Assembly: GCA_947089425.1 (NCBI GenBank)
Contig: CAMUKG010000003.1
Location: 87,551 to 151,550, forward strand
From: an uncultured Clostridia bacterium
Lineage (GTDB): Bacteria; Bacillota; Clostridia; Christensenellales; Pumilibacteraceae
Direction of reading: 5' to 3'
Length of the DNA stretch: 64,000 nucleotides
The notes beneath the pieces are model-generated. The model worked only from the letters and a program-made list of their open reading frames with translations, made no database searches and was not told the DNA's origin. Shown here piece by piece: positions 41,567 through 50,322 of the stretch. Position 1 is the first letter of the stretch. Each line of letters starts with the position of its first letter. Both the position numbers and the translations under genes were made by a program.

Positions 41567-42727
41567 ATGGAAGTGCTTGAATACGGGTATGTGTCGCTCA
41601 ATAAAAAAAACGAGGAACTTTGCGGCGACAAGGTGGAAATGATTCCGTCGGAAGACGGCGGCGCAACGCTTGTGCTTGCCGACGGACTCGGAAGCGGCGT
41701 TAAGGCGAACATACTCTCAACGCTCACGAGCAAAATACTGTGCACTATGGCGGCGGCTAACGTCCCGCTCGAAGAGTGTATCGACACCGTTGCGGGAAGT
41801 TTGCCCGTGTGCAAGCAAAGAGGAGTGGCGTATTCCACGTTTTCGCTTCTCACCGTGAACGCCGACGGAAGCGGTTATTTGGCGGAATTCGACAATCCGC
41901 CGGCAATACTGCTTAGAGACGGCAAATGGGTTCCGTTGGAGCGCGCCGAAAGGGATTACGGCGACAAAAAACTATACATAAGCAAAGTTAAGTTAGAGTG
42001 CGGCGACGTTGTGCTTTTAATGAGCGACGGCGTTGTGCACGCAGGCGTGGGCGAGACGCTGAACTTCGGTTGGGACATAAAGGAAATTCGCGAGTTTGCC
42101 GAAATTCAATACGACCCCGCGCTTTCCGCCCGAACTATGGCAAGCATTATGGCTAACGCGTGCTACGAGCTTTACGGGCACCGACCGGGCGACGACACAA
42201 CAGTGCTCGCGGTGAAATACCGCTCTCCGCTCACTGTAAATATGATGATAGGTCCGCCGTCAAACGCCGAAAGCGATTCGCTTGTGGTGCGCGAGTTCAT
42301 GGCGCACGACGGCAAAAAGGTGGTGTGCGGCGGCACGAGCAGTCAGGTTGTGGCACGCGAACTCAAAACGCAGGTAACCACAAGCTTCGACTACTTCGAC
42401 AAAGACGTTCCGCCCATAGGGTATATAGACGGAATAGACCTAACTTGCGAGGGCGTGCTCACTCTGAAAAAATTGCTTGTGTACGCCGAAAAGTACGTTT
42501 CCGTTTCCGACCCCGACATAAAAATGTTTAAGGGGCAAGACGGCGCGAGTAAGCTTGCCAACCTATTGCTAATCGACGCGAGCGCCGTAAATCTTTTCGT
42601 TGGGCGCGGCGTAAATCTTGCTCATGAGGGCTTGGGCATAGACAACAAAACAAAGCTCGATTCGGTGGTGAAGCTGTTGAATATTTTGAAAACATTGAAT
42701 AAGTCCGTCGAGATTAAATATTATTAG
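41567..42727 (+). CDS. SpoIIE/PP2C-type serine phosphatase of the hydrogenase locus
   Basis: A 386-residue protein with AAAGGAG before the ATG. Residues ~1-225 form a PP2C/SpoIIE phosphatase domain with metal-binding ADGLGSG, LMSDGV and GDDTTVLAV. The C-terminal ~160 residues have no domain I can name. No membrane helix is visible. In other Firmicutes such phosphatases sit beside PAS hydrogenases (HfsC-like), and a signalling chain from hydrogenase to phosphatase to a kinase or anti-sigma partner has been proposed from gene neighbourhoods. The target is not in this window. A degraded nested-hairpin repeat starts right after the stop. Confidence 0.85.
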   Translation: MEVLEYGYVSLNKKNEELCGDKVEMIPSEDGGATLVLADGLGSGVKANILSTLTSKILCTMAAANVPLEECIDTVAGSLPVCKQRGVAYSTFSLLTVNADGSGYLAEFDNPPAILLRDGKWVPLERAERDYGDKKLYISKVKLECGDVVLLMSDGVVHAGVGETLNFGWDIKEIREFAEIQYDPALSARTMASIMANACYELYGHRPGDDTTVLAVKYRSPLTVNMMIGPPSNAESDSLVVREFMAHDGKKVVCGGTSSQVVARELKTQVTTSFDYFDKDVPPIGYIDGIDLTCEGVLTLKKLLVYAEKYVSVSDPDIKMFKGQDGASKLANLLLIDASAVNLFVGRGVNLAHEGLGIDNKTKLDSVVKLLNILKTLNKSVEIKYY

Positions 42728-42835
42728 CGGCGGCGAATAAGGGCGCGTCTTTCCGCTACGCTTGCCGAGCCCGCTCGGTCGAGTACGAGGTTGTATACTT
42801 TGCTCGCGCACTCTGCTAAGGACAATGTGCGGCGT
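42728..42835. repeat. nested-hairpin family H, degraded copy H2
   Basis: Starts at the phosphatase stop codon. It shares GCTACGCTTGCCGAG and GGTCGAGTACG with copy H3 in the same order, but the right-hand arms are lost or replaced. It fills the first half of the gap before the second hydrogenase gene. Confidence 0.5.
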
Positions 42836-42867
42836 TTATGCTCCTAAAAGTTAATAATCAGATTGTG

Positions 42868-42980
42868 TTCCCCAACCTTAAAGAGGGGTTAAGGGCAACG
42901 CCGCTTATCGTTTTTGCAAGGCTTTTTGCGACCAAAAAGCCGAAAACAGCGAATCCTTTGCCGCAAGAGGCAACAAAAAG
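42868..42980. repeat. palindromic repeat family A, partial copy A4
   Basis: Contains CCCCAACCTTAAAGAGGGG, CTTATCGTTTTTGCAAGGC, a GGCTTTTTGCGACCAAAAAGCC-like hairpin and the right end TTTGCCGCAAGAGGCAACAA. The element ends within 10 bp of the second hydrogenase start, so its end may supply the purine-rich leader of that mRNA. Confidence 0.55.
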
Positions 42981-42988
42981 AGAAAAAC

Positions 42989-44434
42989 ATGAAAGAAAGA
43001 GTATTCGATACAAAAGTTCAATTATTAAAGTATAAAGCGTTAAAAGCCGTAATCGAGCGCGCCTATGCGGGCACGCTCAATCAAGCAATGTACGAAATCC
43101 CCAAAGAAATCGTGCCCGGACCTAAGTCGGACATGCGTTGCTGTATTTATAAAGAGCGCGCGGTTCTCAGCGAACGCGTGCGAATGGCTATGGGCGGCGA
43201 CCCCGAGAACCCCAACATAATCGAGACGATTCCCGTAGCTTGCGACGAGTGCCCTATGGAGTCGTATTTCGTTACGCCCGCGTGCAGGGGTTGCATAAAC
43301 CATAAATGTATGGACGTGTGCCCGCGCGGAGCGATTTCGATTGTGAACCGCTCGGCTCAAATAGACGCGGAAAAGTGTATTGAGTGCGGACGTTGCGCAA
43401 AAAGTTGCCCGTATGGCGCAATAATAGAGCTTGCCCGCCCGTGCGTTAAGGCGTGCAAAATAGGCGCGCTCAAAATAAACGAAGACAAAACGGCGGTAAT
43501 CGACAACGACAAATGCGTCATGTGCGGCGCGTGCGTATACAGTTGCCCGTTCGGCGCGATTGTGGATAAGTCGTATGTGCTCGATTGCGTCGAAATATTG
43601 AAAGAGGCGGAAAAGTCGAAACGCAAGGTGTACGCAATCATAGCGCCCGCAATAGTGAGCCAATTCAAATACGCGAAAATCGAGCAGATTGTTGAGGGCA
43701 TTAAAAAACTCGGTTTCCACCAAGTAATCGAAACGGCTATGGGAGCCGACATTACGCTCGGCAAAGAGCTCGAAGAGCTGAACGAACGCGAAAAAATGAC
43801 CACAAGTTGCTGCCCTAGTTTCGTAATGTATATCGAGCGGCATTTTCCGAAGTTAAAGCAATACATATCGTCGTCGCCCAGCCCTATGGTTGAGGTAGCA
43901 AAGCTCATAAAGCGCACTTCGCCGGGTTGCAAGGTTGTGTTTATAGGACCTTGCGCTTCCAAAAAGTACGAATATAAGTTGCCTAAAACGGACGGCGCCG
44001 TCGATTGCGTTATATCGTTCGAAGAGTTGCAGGCGTTTTTGGACGCGCGCGGAATAGACGTTTCCACGCTTGAAGAGTCGCCTCTTAACAACGCGTCCAA
44101 ATACGGTCGAATTTTCGCGAAGAGCGGCGGAATAACGCAGGGCGTAAAAGAACTGAAAGAGAAATACGGCATAACCAAAGAAATTTGCCCCATTGCGCTC
44201 AACGGTCTCGAACAGATAAGAATGGCTATGTTAAAAATGAACGCGGGCAAACTTCCCGAAAACTTTATAGAGGGTATGGCGTGCGATGGCGGTTGCCTAA
44301 ACGGACCGCTTTGCCTAAGTCACGGCGACAAAAACGTGCTCGACGTGGATAAATACGGCGCTCAGGCGCGCGAGCAAGATATAGCCGCGAGCATGAAGTT
44401 ATACGAACTTACCAAAAACGACGATAAAGACTGA
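42989..44434 (+). CDS. [FeFe]-hydrogenase-like protein, second copy (HfsD type)
   Basis: A 481-residue protein; I start at the ATG at 42989, just after repeat A4, since codons further upstream lie in the repeat. An N-terminal region with CDECP and CRGCINHKCMDVCP is followed by ferredoxin motifs CIECGRCAKSCP and CVMCGACVYSCP. In the H-cluster domain L1 is intact (TTSCCPSFV), L2 is GPCASKK and L3 is EGMACDGGCLNGP, so all four cluster cysteines are kept, unlike the PAS hydrogenase. No PAS or flavin domain. This looks like the catalytic partner that makes or uses H2 with ferredoxin, though group B-type members are poorly studied. Its stop overlaps hairpin H3. Confidence 0.9.
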   Translation: MKERVFDTKVQLLKYKALKAVIERAYAGTLNQAMYEIPKEIVPGPKSDMRCCIYKERAVLSERVRMAMGGDPENPNIIETIPVACDECPMESYFVTPACRGCINHKCMDVCPRGAISIVNRSAQIDAEKCIECGRCAKSCPYGAIIELARPCVKACKIGALKINEDKTAVIDNDKCVMCGACVYSCPFGAIVDKSYVLDCVEILKEAEKSKRKVYAIIAPAIVSQFKYAKIEQIVEGIKKLGFHQVIETAMGADITLGKELEELNEREKMTTSCCPSFVMYIERHFPKLKQYISSSPSPMVEVAKLIKRTSPGCKVVFIGPCASKKYEYKLPKTDGAVDCVISFEELQAFLDARGIDVSTLEESPLNNASKYGRIFAKSGGITQGVKELKEKYGITKEICPIALNGLEQIRMAMLKMNAGKLPENFIEGMACDGGCLNGPLCLSHGDKNVLDVDKYGAQAREQDIAASMKLYELTKNDDKD

Positions 44435-44554
44435 AAACGCATTCGTCGCGCCATACGGGCTACGCTTGCCGAGTCGACTTGGTCGAGTACGTGGAAGTAC
44501 ACTCCCGTCGTCGACTCGGCAACTGTTGCCCGTCTTGCGCGCGACTGCGTTTTC
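44433..44554. repeat. nested-hairpin family H, best copy H3
   Basis: Four paired arms nest symmetrically: GAAAACGCA (44433-44441)/TGCGTTTTC (44546-44554), CGCGC/GCGCG, GGGC/GCCC and GCCGAGTCGAC (44468-44478)/GTCGACTCGGC (44510-44520). The loop holds GGTCGAGTACG and AAGTACACTCCC. The first arm includes the last bases of the hydrogenase stop codon. Confidence 0.75.
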
Positions 44555-44556
44555 AA

Positions 44557-44589
44557 CCGTATCATGAAGCATAAACTTACGTGATACGG
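44557..44589. promoter_or_regulatory. small hairpin before purF
   Basis: CCGTATCA (44557-44564) and TGATACGG (44582-44589) form a perfect 8-bp stem with a 17-nt loop, 46 nt before purF. No T run. It could be a purine-operon regulatory structure or an appendix of hairpin H3. No clear promoter box was seen for purF. Confidence 0.4.
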
Positions 44590-44634
44590 CATCAAAAGGA
44601 AAAATACGCGACAGCGGAGGATAAAATTTAAAGT

Positions 44635-46002
44635 ATGACAAAACTAAACGAAGAATGCGGCGTGCTCGGATTTTACGACAACGACGGCTACAACGTGGCG
44701 CACATGCTGTATACGGGCATGTTCGCGCTTCAACATCGCGGTCAGCAGAGTTGCGGCATAGTGACGAACGACGATGCGCATTTGCACCAAATGAAAGACA
44801 AAGGACTTGTGAGCGAAGTGTTTCACGAGCATTTGCTTGCCTCGCTCACGGGTAACATAGGGGTGGCGCATGTTCGCTACGCCAAAGAGGGCGACCAACT
44901 CAAAGAAAACGCTCAGCCGCTTGTGTCGCGCTATTGCAAAGGAAGCATAACGCTTGCGCACAACGGCAGTATAGTGAACGCCAAGCAACTTCGCGAAGAG
45001 CTCGAACTCGGCGGCGCTATCTTTCAGTCTACAAACGAAACCGAAGTTATAATGCATCTTATAGCCATTGCGAGAACGCGTACCAAGAGCATAGAACAAG
45101 CGGTTTTGAAAGTTATGGAACAAATAGAGGGCGCTTACAGCATGGTGCTCATGTCGCCGCGCAAATTGCTCGGCATACGCGACCCGCAAGGTTTTCGTCC
45201 GCTGTGCATAGGCAAGCTCGGAAACAGCTATATTCTTGCAAGCGAGAGCGTTGCGCTCGACGTTATGCGCGCCGAATTCGTGCGCGACGTGGAGCCTGGC
45301 GAGGTTGTGCTCATTGAAGACGGCGGCAAAATTACGAGTTTTAAAAACTTTTGCGGCAAAAAGCCCAGCCTTTGCGTGTTCGAGTACGTCTATTTCGCCC
45401 GTCCCGATTCTATTATAGACGGCGTGAGCGTGTATCAAACCCGCATAGAAACGGGCAAACAACTCGCTTTGGCTCACCCCGTAGAGGCGGATATGGTTAT
45501 AGGGGTGCCCGACAGCGGAACGCACTTTGCGCACGGCTATGCTTATCAAAGCGGCATACCTTTCGGCGACGGACTTATTCGCAACCGCTACACGGGGCGC
45601 ACGTTTATAAAGCAGACGCAAGCGGAGCGCGAAATGGCGGTGTCAATCAAACTCAACGTGCTTAAAAGCAATGTTGCGGGCAAAAGAATAGTTATGGTAG
45701 ACGATTCGATTGTTCGCGGCACCACGAGCGCCAACCTCATAAAAATGCTTAAAGACGCGGGCGCGAAAGAGGTGCACATGCGCGTGGCAAGTCCTCCGTT
45801 TTTGTGGCCTTGCTACTACGGAACGGACATTCCGAGCAAAAAGGAGCTCATGGCGGTTAAATATTCGCTCGAAGAAATTCGCGAAAAACTCGGCGCCGAT
45901 TCGATAGGTTATCTTCCCATAGAGGCGCTCAAAAATATAGGGCTAAGGAAAGATTTCGGATATTGCGACGCTTGCTTTACGGGCAATTATCCCGTAAGAT
46001 AA
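44635..46002 (+). CDS. purF: amidophosphoribosyltransferase
   Basis: A 455-residue enzyme of de novo purine synthesis, which makes phosphoribosylamine from PRPP and glutamine. Short propeptide MTKLNEE, then Cys8, the expected N-terminal nucleophile after processing. Glutaminase motifs follow (GMFALQHRGQQSCGI, VRYAKEG), then the PRPP loop IVMVDDSIVRGTTS (about residues 353-366). The C-terminal GYCDACFTGNYP keeps the Cys pair that binds [4Fe-4S] in the Bacillus-type enzyme. The leader peptide and the Cys pair make it the iron-sulfur, self-processing class. It stands alone without other pur genes, between a hairpin repeat and a perfect terminator. Confidence 0.95.
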   Translation: MTKLNEECGVLGFYDNDGYNVAHMLYTGMFALQHRGQQSCGIVTNDDAHLHQMKDKGLVSEVFHEHLLASLTGNIGVAHVRYAKEGDQLKENAQPLVSRYCKGSITLAHNGSIVNAKQLREELELGGAIFQSTNETEVIMHLIAIARTRTKSIEQAVLKVMEQIEGAYSMVLMSPRKLLGIRDPQGFRPLCIGKLGNSYILASESVALDVMRAEFVRDVEPGEVVLIEDGGKITSFKNFCGKKPSLCVFEYVYFARPDSIIDGVSVYQTRIETGKQLALAHPVEADMVIGVPDSGTHFAHGYAYQSGIPFGDGLIRNRYTGRTFIKQTQAEREMAVSIKLNVLKSNVAGKRIVMVDDSIVRGTTSANLIKMLKDAGAKEVHMRVASPPFLWPCYYGTDIPSKKELMAVKYSLEEIREKLGADSIGYLPIEALKNIGLRKDFGYCDACFTGNYPVR

Positions 46003-46026
46003 TTTAAACAAAACTTGACGGTTATA

Positions 46027-46058
46027 AAAAAGGAACGCTAATCACGGCGTTCCTTTTT
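46027..46058 (+). terminator. terminator of purF
   Basis: AAAAAGGAACGC (46027-46038) and GCGTTCCTTTTT (46047-46058) form a perfect 12-bp stem with an 8-nt loop. Confidence 0.9.
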
Positions 46059-46081
46059 AAGTTTATTTCTTTTATTTTCTA

Positions 46082-46423
46082 TTAAATCCATGTAGGCGCA
46101 ACCGTGTTTTCAAATGCTTTTGTTCCGACGTTATTTTTTGCTCCCGAGTTGATTGTAATAGAGATTAGCATAGAGCAGTTTTGAAAAGCGCCGTAATTTA
46201 AAGCGGTCTCGTTTGTGATTTTAACGGTTCTCAAAGTAGCGGGAATATAAAACCAAGAGTTGTTATAACCTGTATACTGTTGACTGATTTTTATTCCGCC
46301 TTGATAAGAATCTTCGCCGAAAATATAGCCGAAATTAGCTTCTTTCGAGCCGCTGTTTCCCTTTTTGATTCCCACAAAAGGCAAGATTATGATTTGTGTA
46401 GCATAATCAATTACCATATTCAA
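46082..46423 (-). pseudogene. remnant of a BspA-type leucine-rich-repeat surface protein
   Basis: A 113-residue frame with ILPFVGIKKG, FGYIFGEDSYQGG, FYIPATLRTVKIT and ALNYGAFQNCSMLISITI. These are the spacer and repeat units of large LRR_5 proteins of gut Firmicutes, which are normally hundreds of residues long with a signal peptide. Here there is no signal peptide, no ribosome site, fewer than three repeats and a stop soon after the last one. The stretch is visibly more AT-rich than its neighbours, so it looks like the leftover of a transferred gene. The remaining bases to 46548 show no gene. Confidence 0.65.
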
Positions 46424-46548
46424 AAGAAAAAATCAAGAGTTTTAAACGACAATTAAAAAGTCCGAATCAAAATATGTTAAGATAAAACAAACTCGATTTT
46501 TTAACGCGTCAAAAAACGTGTCGAAAAATGCGCATGAGCGTTAGCCGC

Positions 46549-46577
46549 TTGACAACTTAGCCGCCTTGCTGTACAAT
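46549..46577 (+). promoter_or_regulatory. promoter of the Na/Pi symporter gene
   Basis: TTGACA (46549-46554) is 17 bp from TACAAT (46572-46577), 74 nt before the start codon. Confidence 0.8.
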
Positions 46578-46651
46578 AATATAGGTGGAGTTTGCCGCCG
46601 AAGAAAGAGACGTTTTTTACAGCCTAACGGAGACTAAGAAAAAACAGAAAT

Positions 46652-48340
46652 ATGAAAGAATTGATAGGTGCCTTATTGATGTTGCTTGCGGGTTTGGGCG
46701 TGCTTATGACGGGCATGAAAATGCTCAGCGAAGGACTCGAACGAAGCGCAGGCTCGAGTATGCGAAAGCTGTTCGGCAAAATCAGCAACAATCGTTTTGC
46801 AAGCATAGGCGTGGGCGCGGTTGCAACCGTTCTCGTAAATTCGTCGGCGGCAACTACGGTTATGGTAATCGGGTTCGTGAACGCGGGACTCATGACTCTC
46901 GTGCAAGCTACCGCCATAATAATGGGAGCGAACATAGGCACTACGCTCACAGGCGTTATTATAGCGCTTTCGGGGTTCAGCCTTAGCGCCTACATGGCTA
47001 TTTTGGCGTTTGTGGGCGTGCTTATAAACATGATTTCCAAAAACGACACCGTGAAAAAGGTGGGTTCGGCTATAACGGGGTTAGGGCTCATGTTCGTGGG
47101 GTTGTCGTTTATGAGCGAGGCGTTTAAAACGCAAAAAATCGCGGCGGCGCTCGAAACGGTGTTTTTGAAAGTCGATTTCCCGTTGGTGCTCATTTTAATA
47201 GGCATAGTGTGCACCGCGCTGTTTCAGTCGTCCGCCGCAATGACGGCGATTGTCGTTACAATGTCGGGAGCGGGAATTATTCCGCTGTCGAGCGCGCTGT
47301 TCGTGATACTCGGCACCAACATAGGAACGTGCGTAACCGCAATAATCGCGTCGTTCGGAACGAACACCAATGCCAAGCGAACGGCAATGATTCACCTGTT
47401 GTTCAATTTAATCGGCACGTTTGTTTTCACCGTGTTTATATGGATTTTCCGCGACGGGGCGGTGTGGTTGCTTAGAAAAATGTCCGAAAATCCGCAAATG
47501 CAAGTTGCGCTTTTCCACGTAATATTCAATATTCTCACAACCGCAATGCTCGTGCCGTTTATAAAGCCGCTCACTCGGCTCGCCACTCTTTTGGTGCGCG
47601 ACAAGGGCGACGACAACACGCCCAAAATGTATTACATAGACGACCGCATTTTGCACACTCCTCCCATAGCGGTGGCGCAGGTGCTCAAAGAGGTTTCCAA
47701 CATGGCGGTGCTCGCCAAAGAAAACCTCGACCGAGGGTTTAACGCTATTGTTAACGCGTCGCTGTCGGAGCGCGCGCAAATATTGCAGACCGAAGAAAAA
47801 ATCAACTTTGTGAATAAGGGAGTGGCTCGCTATCTTATTAAAATGTCGTCGCTCAGCTTGCCTCGAAGCGACGAGAAACTTGTGGGCTCGTTGCACCACG
47901 TTATAGGCGACATAGAGCGCATAGGCGACCATGCCGAAAACTTTTTGGAAGAAGCGCAGGAAATGCAGGAAAACGGCATCACTTTTTCCGACGACGCTAT
48001 GGACGAACTGAACAACATGTATCAAAAAGTGCGGTTTATGTTCGAGCGAAGCATGTACGTTTTCGAAAACCGCGACGAAACCGCGCTCGCCGAAATATCC
48101 GAACTCGAATCGGAAGTGGATATGTTAAAACGCGTTCTCGGCAATAATCATATTATGCGGCTAAACAGCGGCAATTGCTCGGTTGAGTGCGGCACGCATT
48201 TTTATGCGATTATATCCGCGCTCGAAAGGGTTGCCGACCACCTCACAAACGTGGCGTTTAGTATAAAGAGCCCGTCGGGTTCGCAAATTGAGGCAATGGA
48301 AAAGATAGCGCGAGAGCAAGCGAAAAGACATCATGCGTAA
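46652..48340 (+). CDS. Na+/phosphate symporter with PhoU-like domain (NptA/YjbB family)
   Basis: A 562-residue membrane protein. Residues ~1-310 hold two inverted repeats of the NptA/SLC34-like core, each with the S-S-A motif: NSSAATTVMVIGFVNAGLM (about 62-80) and QSSAAMTAIVVTMSGAGII (about 190-208). Each is followed by a GANIGT or GTNIGT loop. The C-terminal ~200 residues form a helical PhoU-like domain (ERIGDHAENFLEEAQEM, LERVADHLTNVAFSI) in the cytoplasm. Members move phosphate with sodium; the direction differs between relatives (YjbB exports). No good ribosome site lies close to the ATG, but no better start exists. Single-gene unit with its own promoter. Confidence 0.9.
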   Translation: MKELIGALLMLLAGLGVLMTGMKMLSEGLERSAGSSMRKLFGKISNNRFASIGVGAVATVLVNSSAATTVMVIGFVNAGLMTLVQATAIIMGANIGTTLTGVIIALSGFSLSAYMAILAFVGVLINMISKNDTVKKVGSAITGLGLMFVGLSFMSEAFKTQKIAAALETVFLKVDFPLVLILIGIVCTALFQSSAAMTAIVVTMSGAGIIPLSSALFVILGTNIGTCVTAIIASFGTNTNAKRTAMIHLLFNLIGTFVFTVFIWIFRDGAVWLLRKMSENPQMQVALFHVIFNILTTAMLVPFIKPLTRLATLLVRDKGDDNTPKMYYIDDRILHTPPIAVAQVLKEVSNMAVLAKENLDRGFNAIVNASLSERAQILQTEEKINFVNKGVARYLIKMSSLSLPRSDEKLVGSLHHVIGDIERIGDHAENFLEEAQEMQENGITFSDDAMDELNNMYQKVRFMFERSMYVFENRDETALAEISELESEVDMLKRVLGNNHIMRLNSGNCSVECGTHFYAIISALERVADHLTNVAFSIKSPSGSQIEAMEKIAREQAKRHHA

Positions 48341-48370
48341 AGTTTTTTATTGCGTAGCTCGCAACGGAAA

Positions 48371-48466
48371 GCTTTATGCCATTGCGAGCGTAGCGAAGCA
48401 ATCCCAATCATAGAATAAAGATTGCCGTGTCACTCACTGCGTTGGTTTATCGCAATGACATAGTTG
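48371..48466. repeat. CATTGCGAGCG repeat, two inverted units
   Basis: CCATTGCGAGCGTAGCGAAG with GCAATCCC is followed about 45 bp later by the inverted unit GATTGCCGTG to TCGCAATGACA. This palindromic family occurs in many unrelated bacterial genomes. Other units in the window lie at 10863, 60481 and 63871. Confidence 0.65.
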
Positions 48467-48479
48467 GAAAATTGATTGT

Positions 48480-48680
48480 ATTTCGCTCTCCCCAACCGTT
48501 AAGAGTGGTTAAGGGTAGCGCCCTTATCGTTGCGGAGGTTTGGGGACACAGTCGAAAGGGTCCCCCGACGTGCTTTTGCGGCACTTTTGACACGCGTCCG
48601 AAAGCGCCTGCATCTAAGCGAATCAGTTGCTTTAAGAAGCAACAGAAAGCGACCCGTTGCTCGCAAGGCAACAAAAGGAG
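48480..48680. repeat. palindromic repeat family A, copy A5
   Basis: Modules shared with A3 and A4: CCCCAACCGTTAAGAGTGG, CCCTTATCGTTGCGG, GGGGACACAGTCGAAAGGG (same AGTCGAAA loop as A3) and the right end CGACCCGTTGCTCGCAAGGC. It runs directly into the AAGGAG ribosome site of the ribokinase gene. The 48341-48685 gap contains only this and the CATTGCGAGCG repeat. Confidence 0.6.
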
Positions 48681-48685
48681 AATTT

Positions 48686-49609
48686 GTGATTTACGTAGTC
48701 GGCAGTTTGAATATGGATATATCGGCGACGGTTGCGCGGTTTCCTCGCGCGGGCGAGACCGTTACTGCCGAATCGGTGCTCACGAGTCCGGGCGGCAAAG
48801 GCGCCAATCAAGCTACCGCAATAGGCAAACTCGGCGGCGATTGCGCCATGCTCGGCAAAGTGGGCGCCGACGCATTCGGCGCAAAGATGGTTGAGAATTT
48901 AAAGACTTTCGGGGTGAACGCGGAGCGCGTCACCGTTTCCCATTGCGAGAGCGGCACTGCGCTTATATGGGTGCATAAAGGCAACAACCGAATAGTTTTG
49001 AATAAAGGCGCGAACGGCGCTCTTACCGAAAACGACGTGAGCGACGGATTGAAAGACGCGAAAGCGGGCGATATTTTAATGTTGCAACTCGAAGTTCCTC
49101 TTGCCGTAGTCGCGCACGCGTTACGGGTGGGAAAGCGAAAGGGAATGCTTACAATGCTCAATCCCGCGCCCGCCGTGCCGCTTAGCTCCGAAATATACGA
49201 AAACGCCGAAATCATCACGCCGAACGAAACGGAAACGCAAATTCTTACGGGAATTATGCCCGATTGCGAAGTGAACGTTGCCCTCGCGGTCAAAAAGTTC
49301 CGCGAAATGGGTGCGAGCAACATAATAATAACGCTCGGAAAAACGGGGAGCGCGGTTGCGGTGGGAAAAGAAATCACCTTAATTCCCGCGCAAAAAGTTA
49401 AAGCGGTAGATACTACGGCGGCGGGCGACACCTACGTGGGCGCGTTTGCCGTGAAATTGAGCGAGGGCGAAAACATTATCGACGCGGCAAAGTTCGCGAC
49501 TTACGCGAGCGCTCTCAAAATAACGAGAAAGGGTGCGGCAGTGGCAATTCCCGCTTTGAAAGAAGTGAACGATTTTATCGCCGCCCGCACACAAAGAGGT
49601 ATTTTATGA
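48686..49609 (+). CDS. rbsK: ribokinase (PfkB-family sugar kinase)
   Basis: A 307-residue kinase. I chose GTG at 48686 because AAGGAG sits 5 nt upstream and the family start (IYVVGSLNMDIS) follows at once; the open frame further upstream is repeat DNA. PfkB signatures: the first is GGKGANQATAIGKLGGD (about residues 36-52), the second DTTAAGDTYVGAFAV (about 240-254) with catalytic Asp in AAGD. Sugar-contact residues NMD and the GGKGAN motif point to ribokinase, which makes ribose 5-phosphate. No ribose transporter or operator is beside it, so the source may be nucleoside salvage. It overlaps the PHP gene by 4 bp. Confidence 0.88.
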   Translation: MIYVVGSLNMDISATVARFPRAGETVTAESVLTSPGGKGANQATAIGKLGGDCAMLGKVGADAFGAKMVENLKTFGVNAERVTVSHCESGTALIWVHKGNNRIVLNKGANGALTENDVSDGLKDAKAGDILMLQLEVPLAVVAHALRVGKRKGMLTMLNPAPAVPLSSEIYENAEIITPNETETQILTGIMPDCEVNVALAVKKFREMGASNIIITLGKTGSAVAVGKEITLIPAQKVKAVDTTAAGDTYVGAFAVKLSEGENIIDAAKFATYASALKITRKGAAVAIPALKEVNDFIAARTQRGIL

Positions 49610-50280
49610 AAATAGACACGCACACTCACACAAGCGGCGTAAGTTTTTGCAGCGAAGTGTCGCCGCAAGAATTTGCCGCGCGTTATCGCGAAGAGGGCTA
49701 CGGAGCCGTTTTGCTTACCAACCACTATTCGCGCATGTATATGTTCCGTTACGGCGAAACGTGGGAAGAGCAAATTAAAATATATTTGAACGAATATCGT
49801 AAGGCGAAAGAGGCGGGCGAGAGCGCGGGCATTCCCGTTTTGCTCGGCGCCGAAGTCGCGATTTCCACTCCCAAGAGCCCGTATATAGAATTTTTGCTAT
49901 ACGGCGCCGACGAGGAGTTCTTTTTGAGCAATCCCAAACTTTACGACAAAACGCAAGCCGAGTTATACAAGATTTGCCACGACAACGGGGTGCTGTTGTT
50001 TCAGTCGCACCCTTTTCGCGACGAACAGGGGCATTTTCCGCAAGACCCCGAATTTATGGACGGCACCGAAATAAACTGTCATCCTTACTTTTTGCGTCAT
50101 GAAGATAAAGTGCGCGAGTTTGCAGACAAGCACAATCTTATGCTCGTGTGCGGGAGCGACTTTCATTATTCCTACCAAGCGGGTACGGCGGCAACAATCG
50201 TGCCCGACACCGTTCTTAGCGCAAAGGATTTTGCCGACTTCTTGCGAGCTAACCCTCGCCCCGAAATTTTCATAAAGTAG
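49606..50280 (+). CDS. PHP-domain phosphoesterase
   Basis: A 224-residue protein whose ATG overlaps the ribokinase stop. The metal-binding motifs of PHP phosphoesterases are present in order: DTHTHTSG (His5 and His7), TNHY, LLGAEV, LFQSHPFR and GSDFHYSY. Family members hydrolyse small phosphate esters (histidinol phosphate, nucleoside 3',5'-bisphosphate) or trim nucleic acids using two or three metal ions. It has no polymerase fusion and is shorter than HisK. The coupling to ribokinase suggests a sugar phosphate or nucleotide substrate, but this is not provable here. Confidence 0.85.
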   Translation: MKIDTHTHTSGVSFCSEVSPQEFAARYREEGYGAVLLTNHYSRMYMFRYGETWEEQIKIYLNEYRKAKEAGESAGIPVLLGAEVAISTPKSPYIEFLLYGADEEFFLSNPKLYDKTQAELYKICHDNGVLLFQSHPFRDEQGHFPQDPEFMDGTEINCHPYFLRHEDKVREFADKHNLMLVCGSDFHYSYQAGTAATIVPDTVLSAKDFADFLRANPRPEIFIK

Positions 50281-50322
50281 TTTTTTATTGCTGTTAAAAA
50301 CGCGATTTATCGGCAAAAAAGC

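Noticed and set aside
48530..48685. N-terminal extension of ribokinase by 52 codons
   Set aside because: The stretch is repeat A5 DNA. The GTG at 48686 has an AAGGAG site at the right distance and starts the conserved family sequence.
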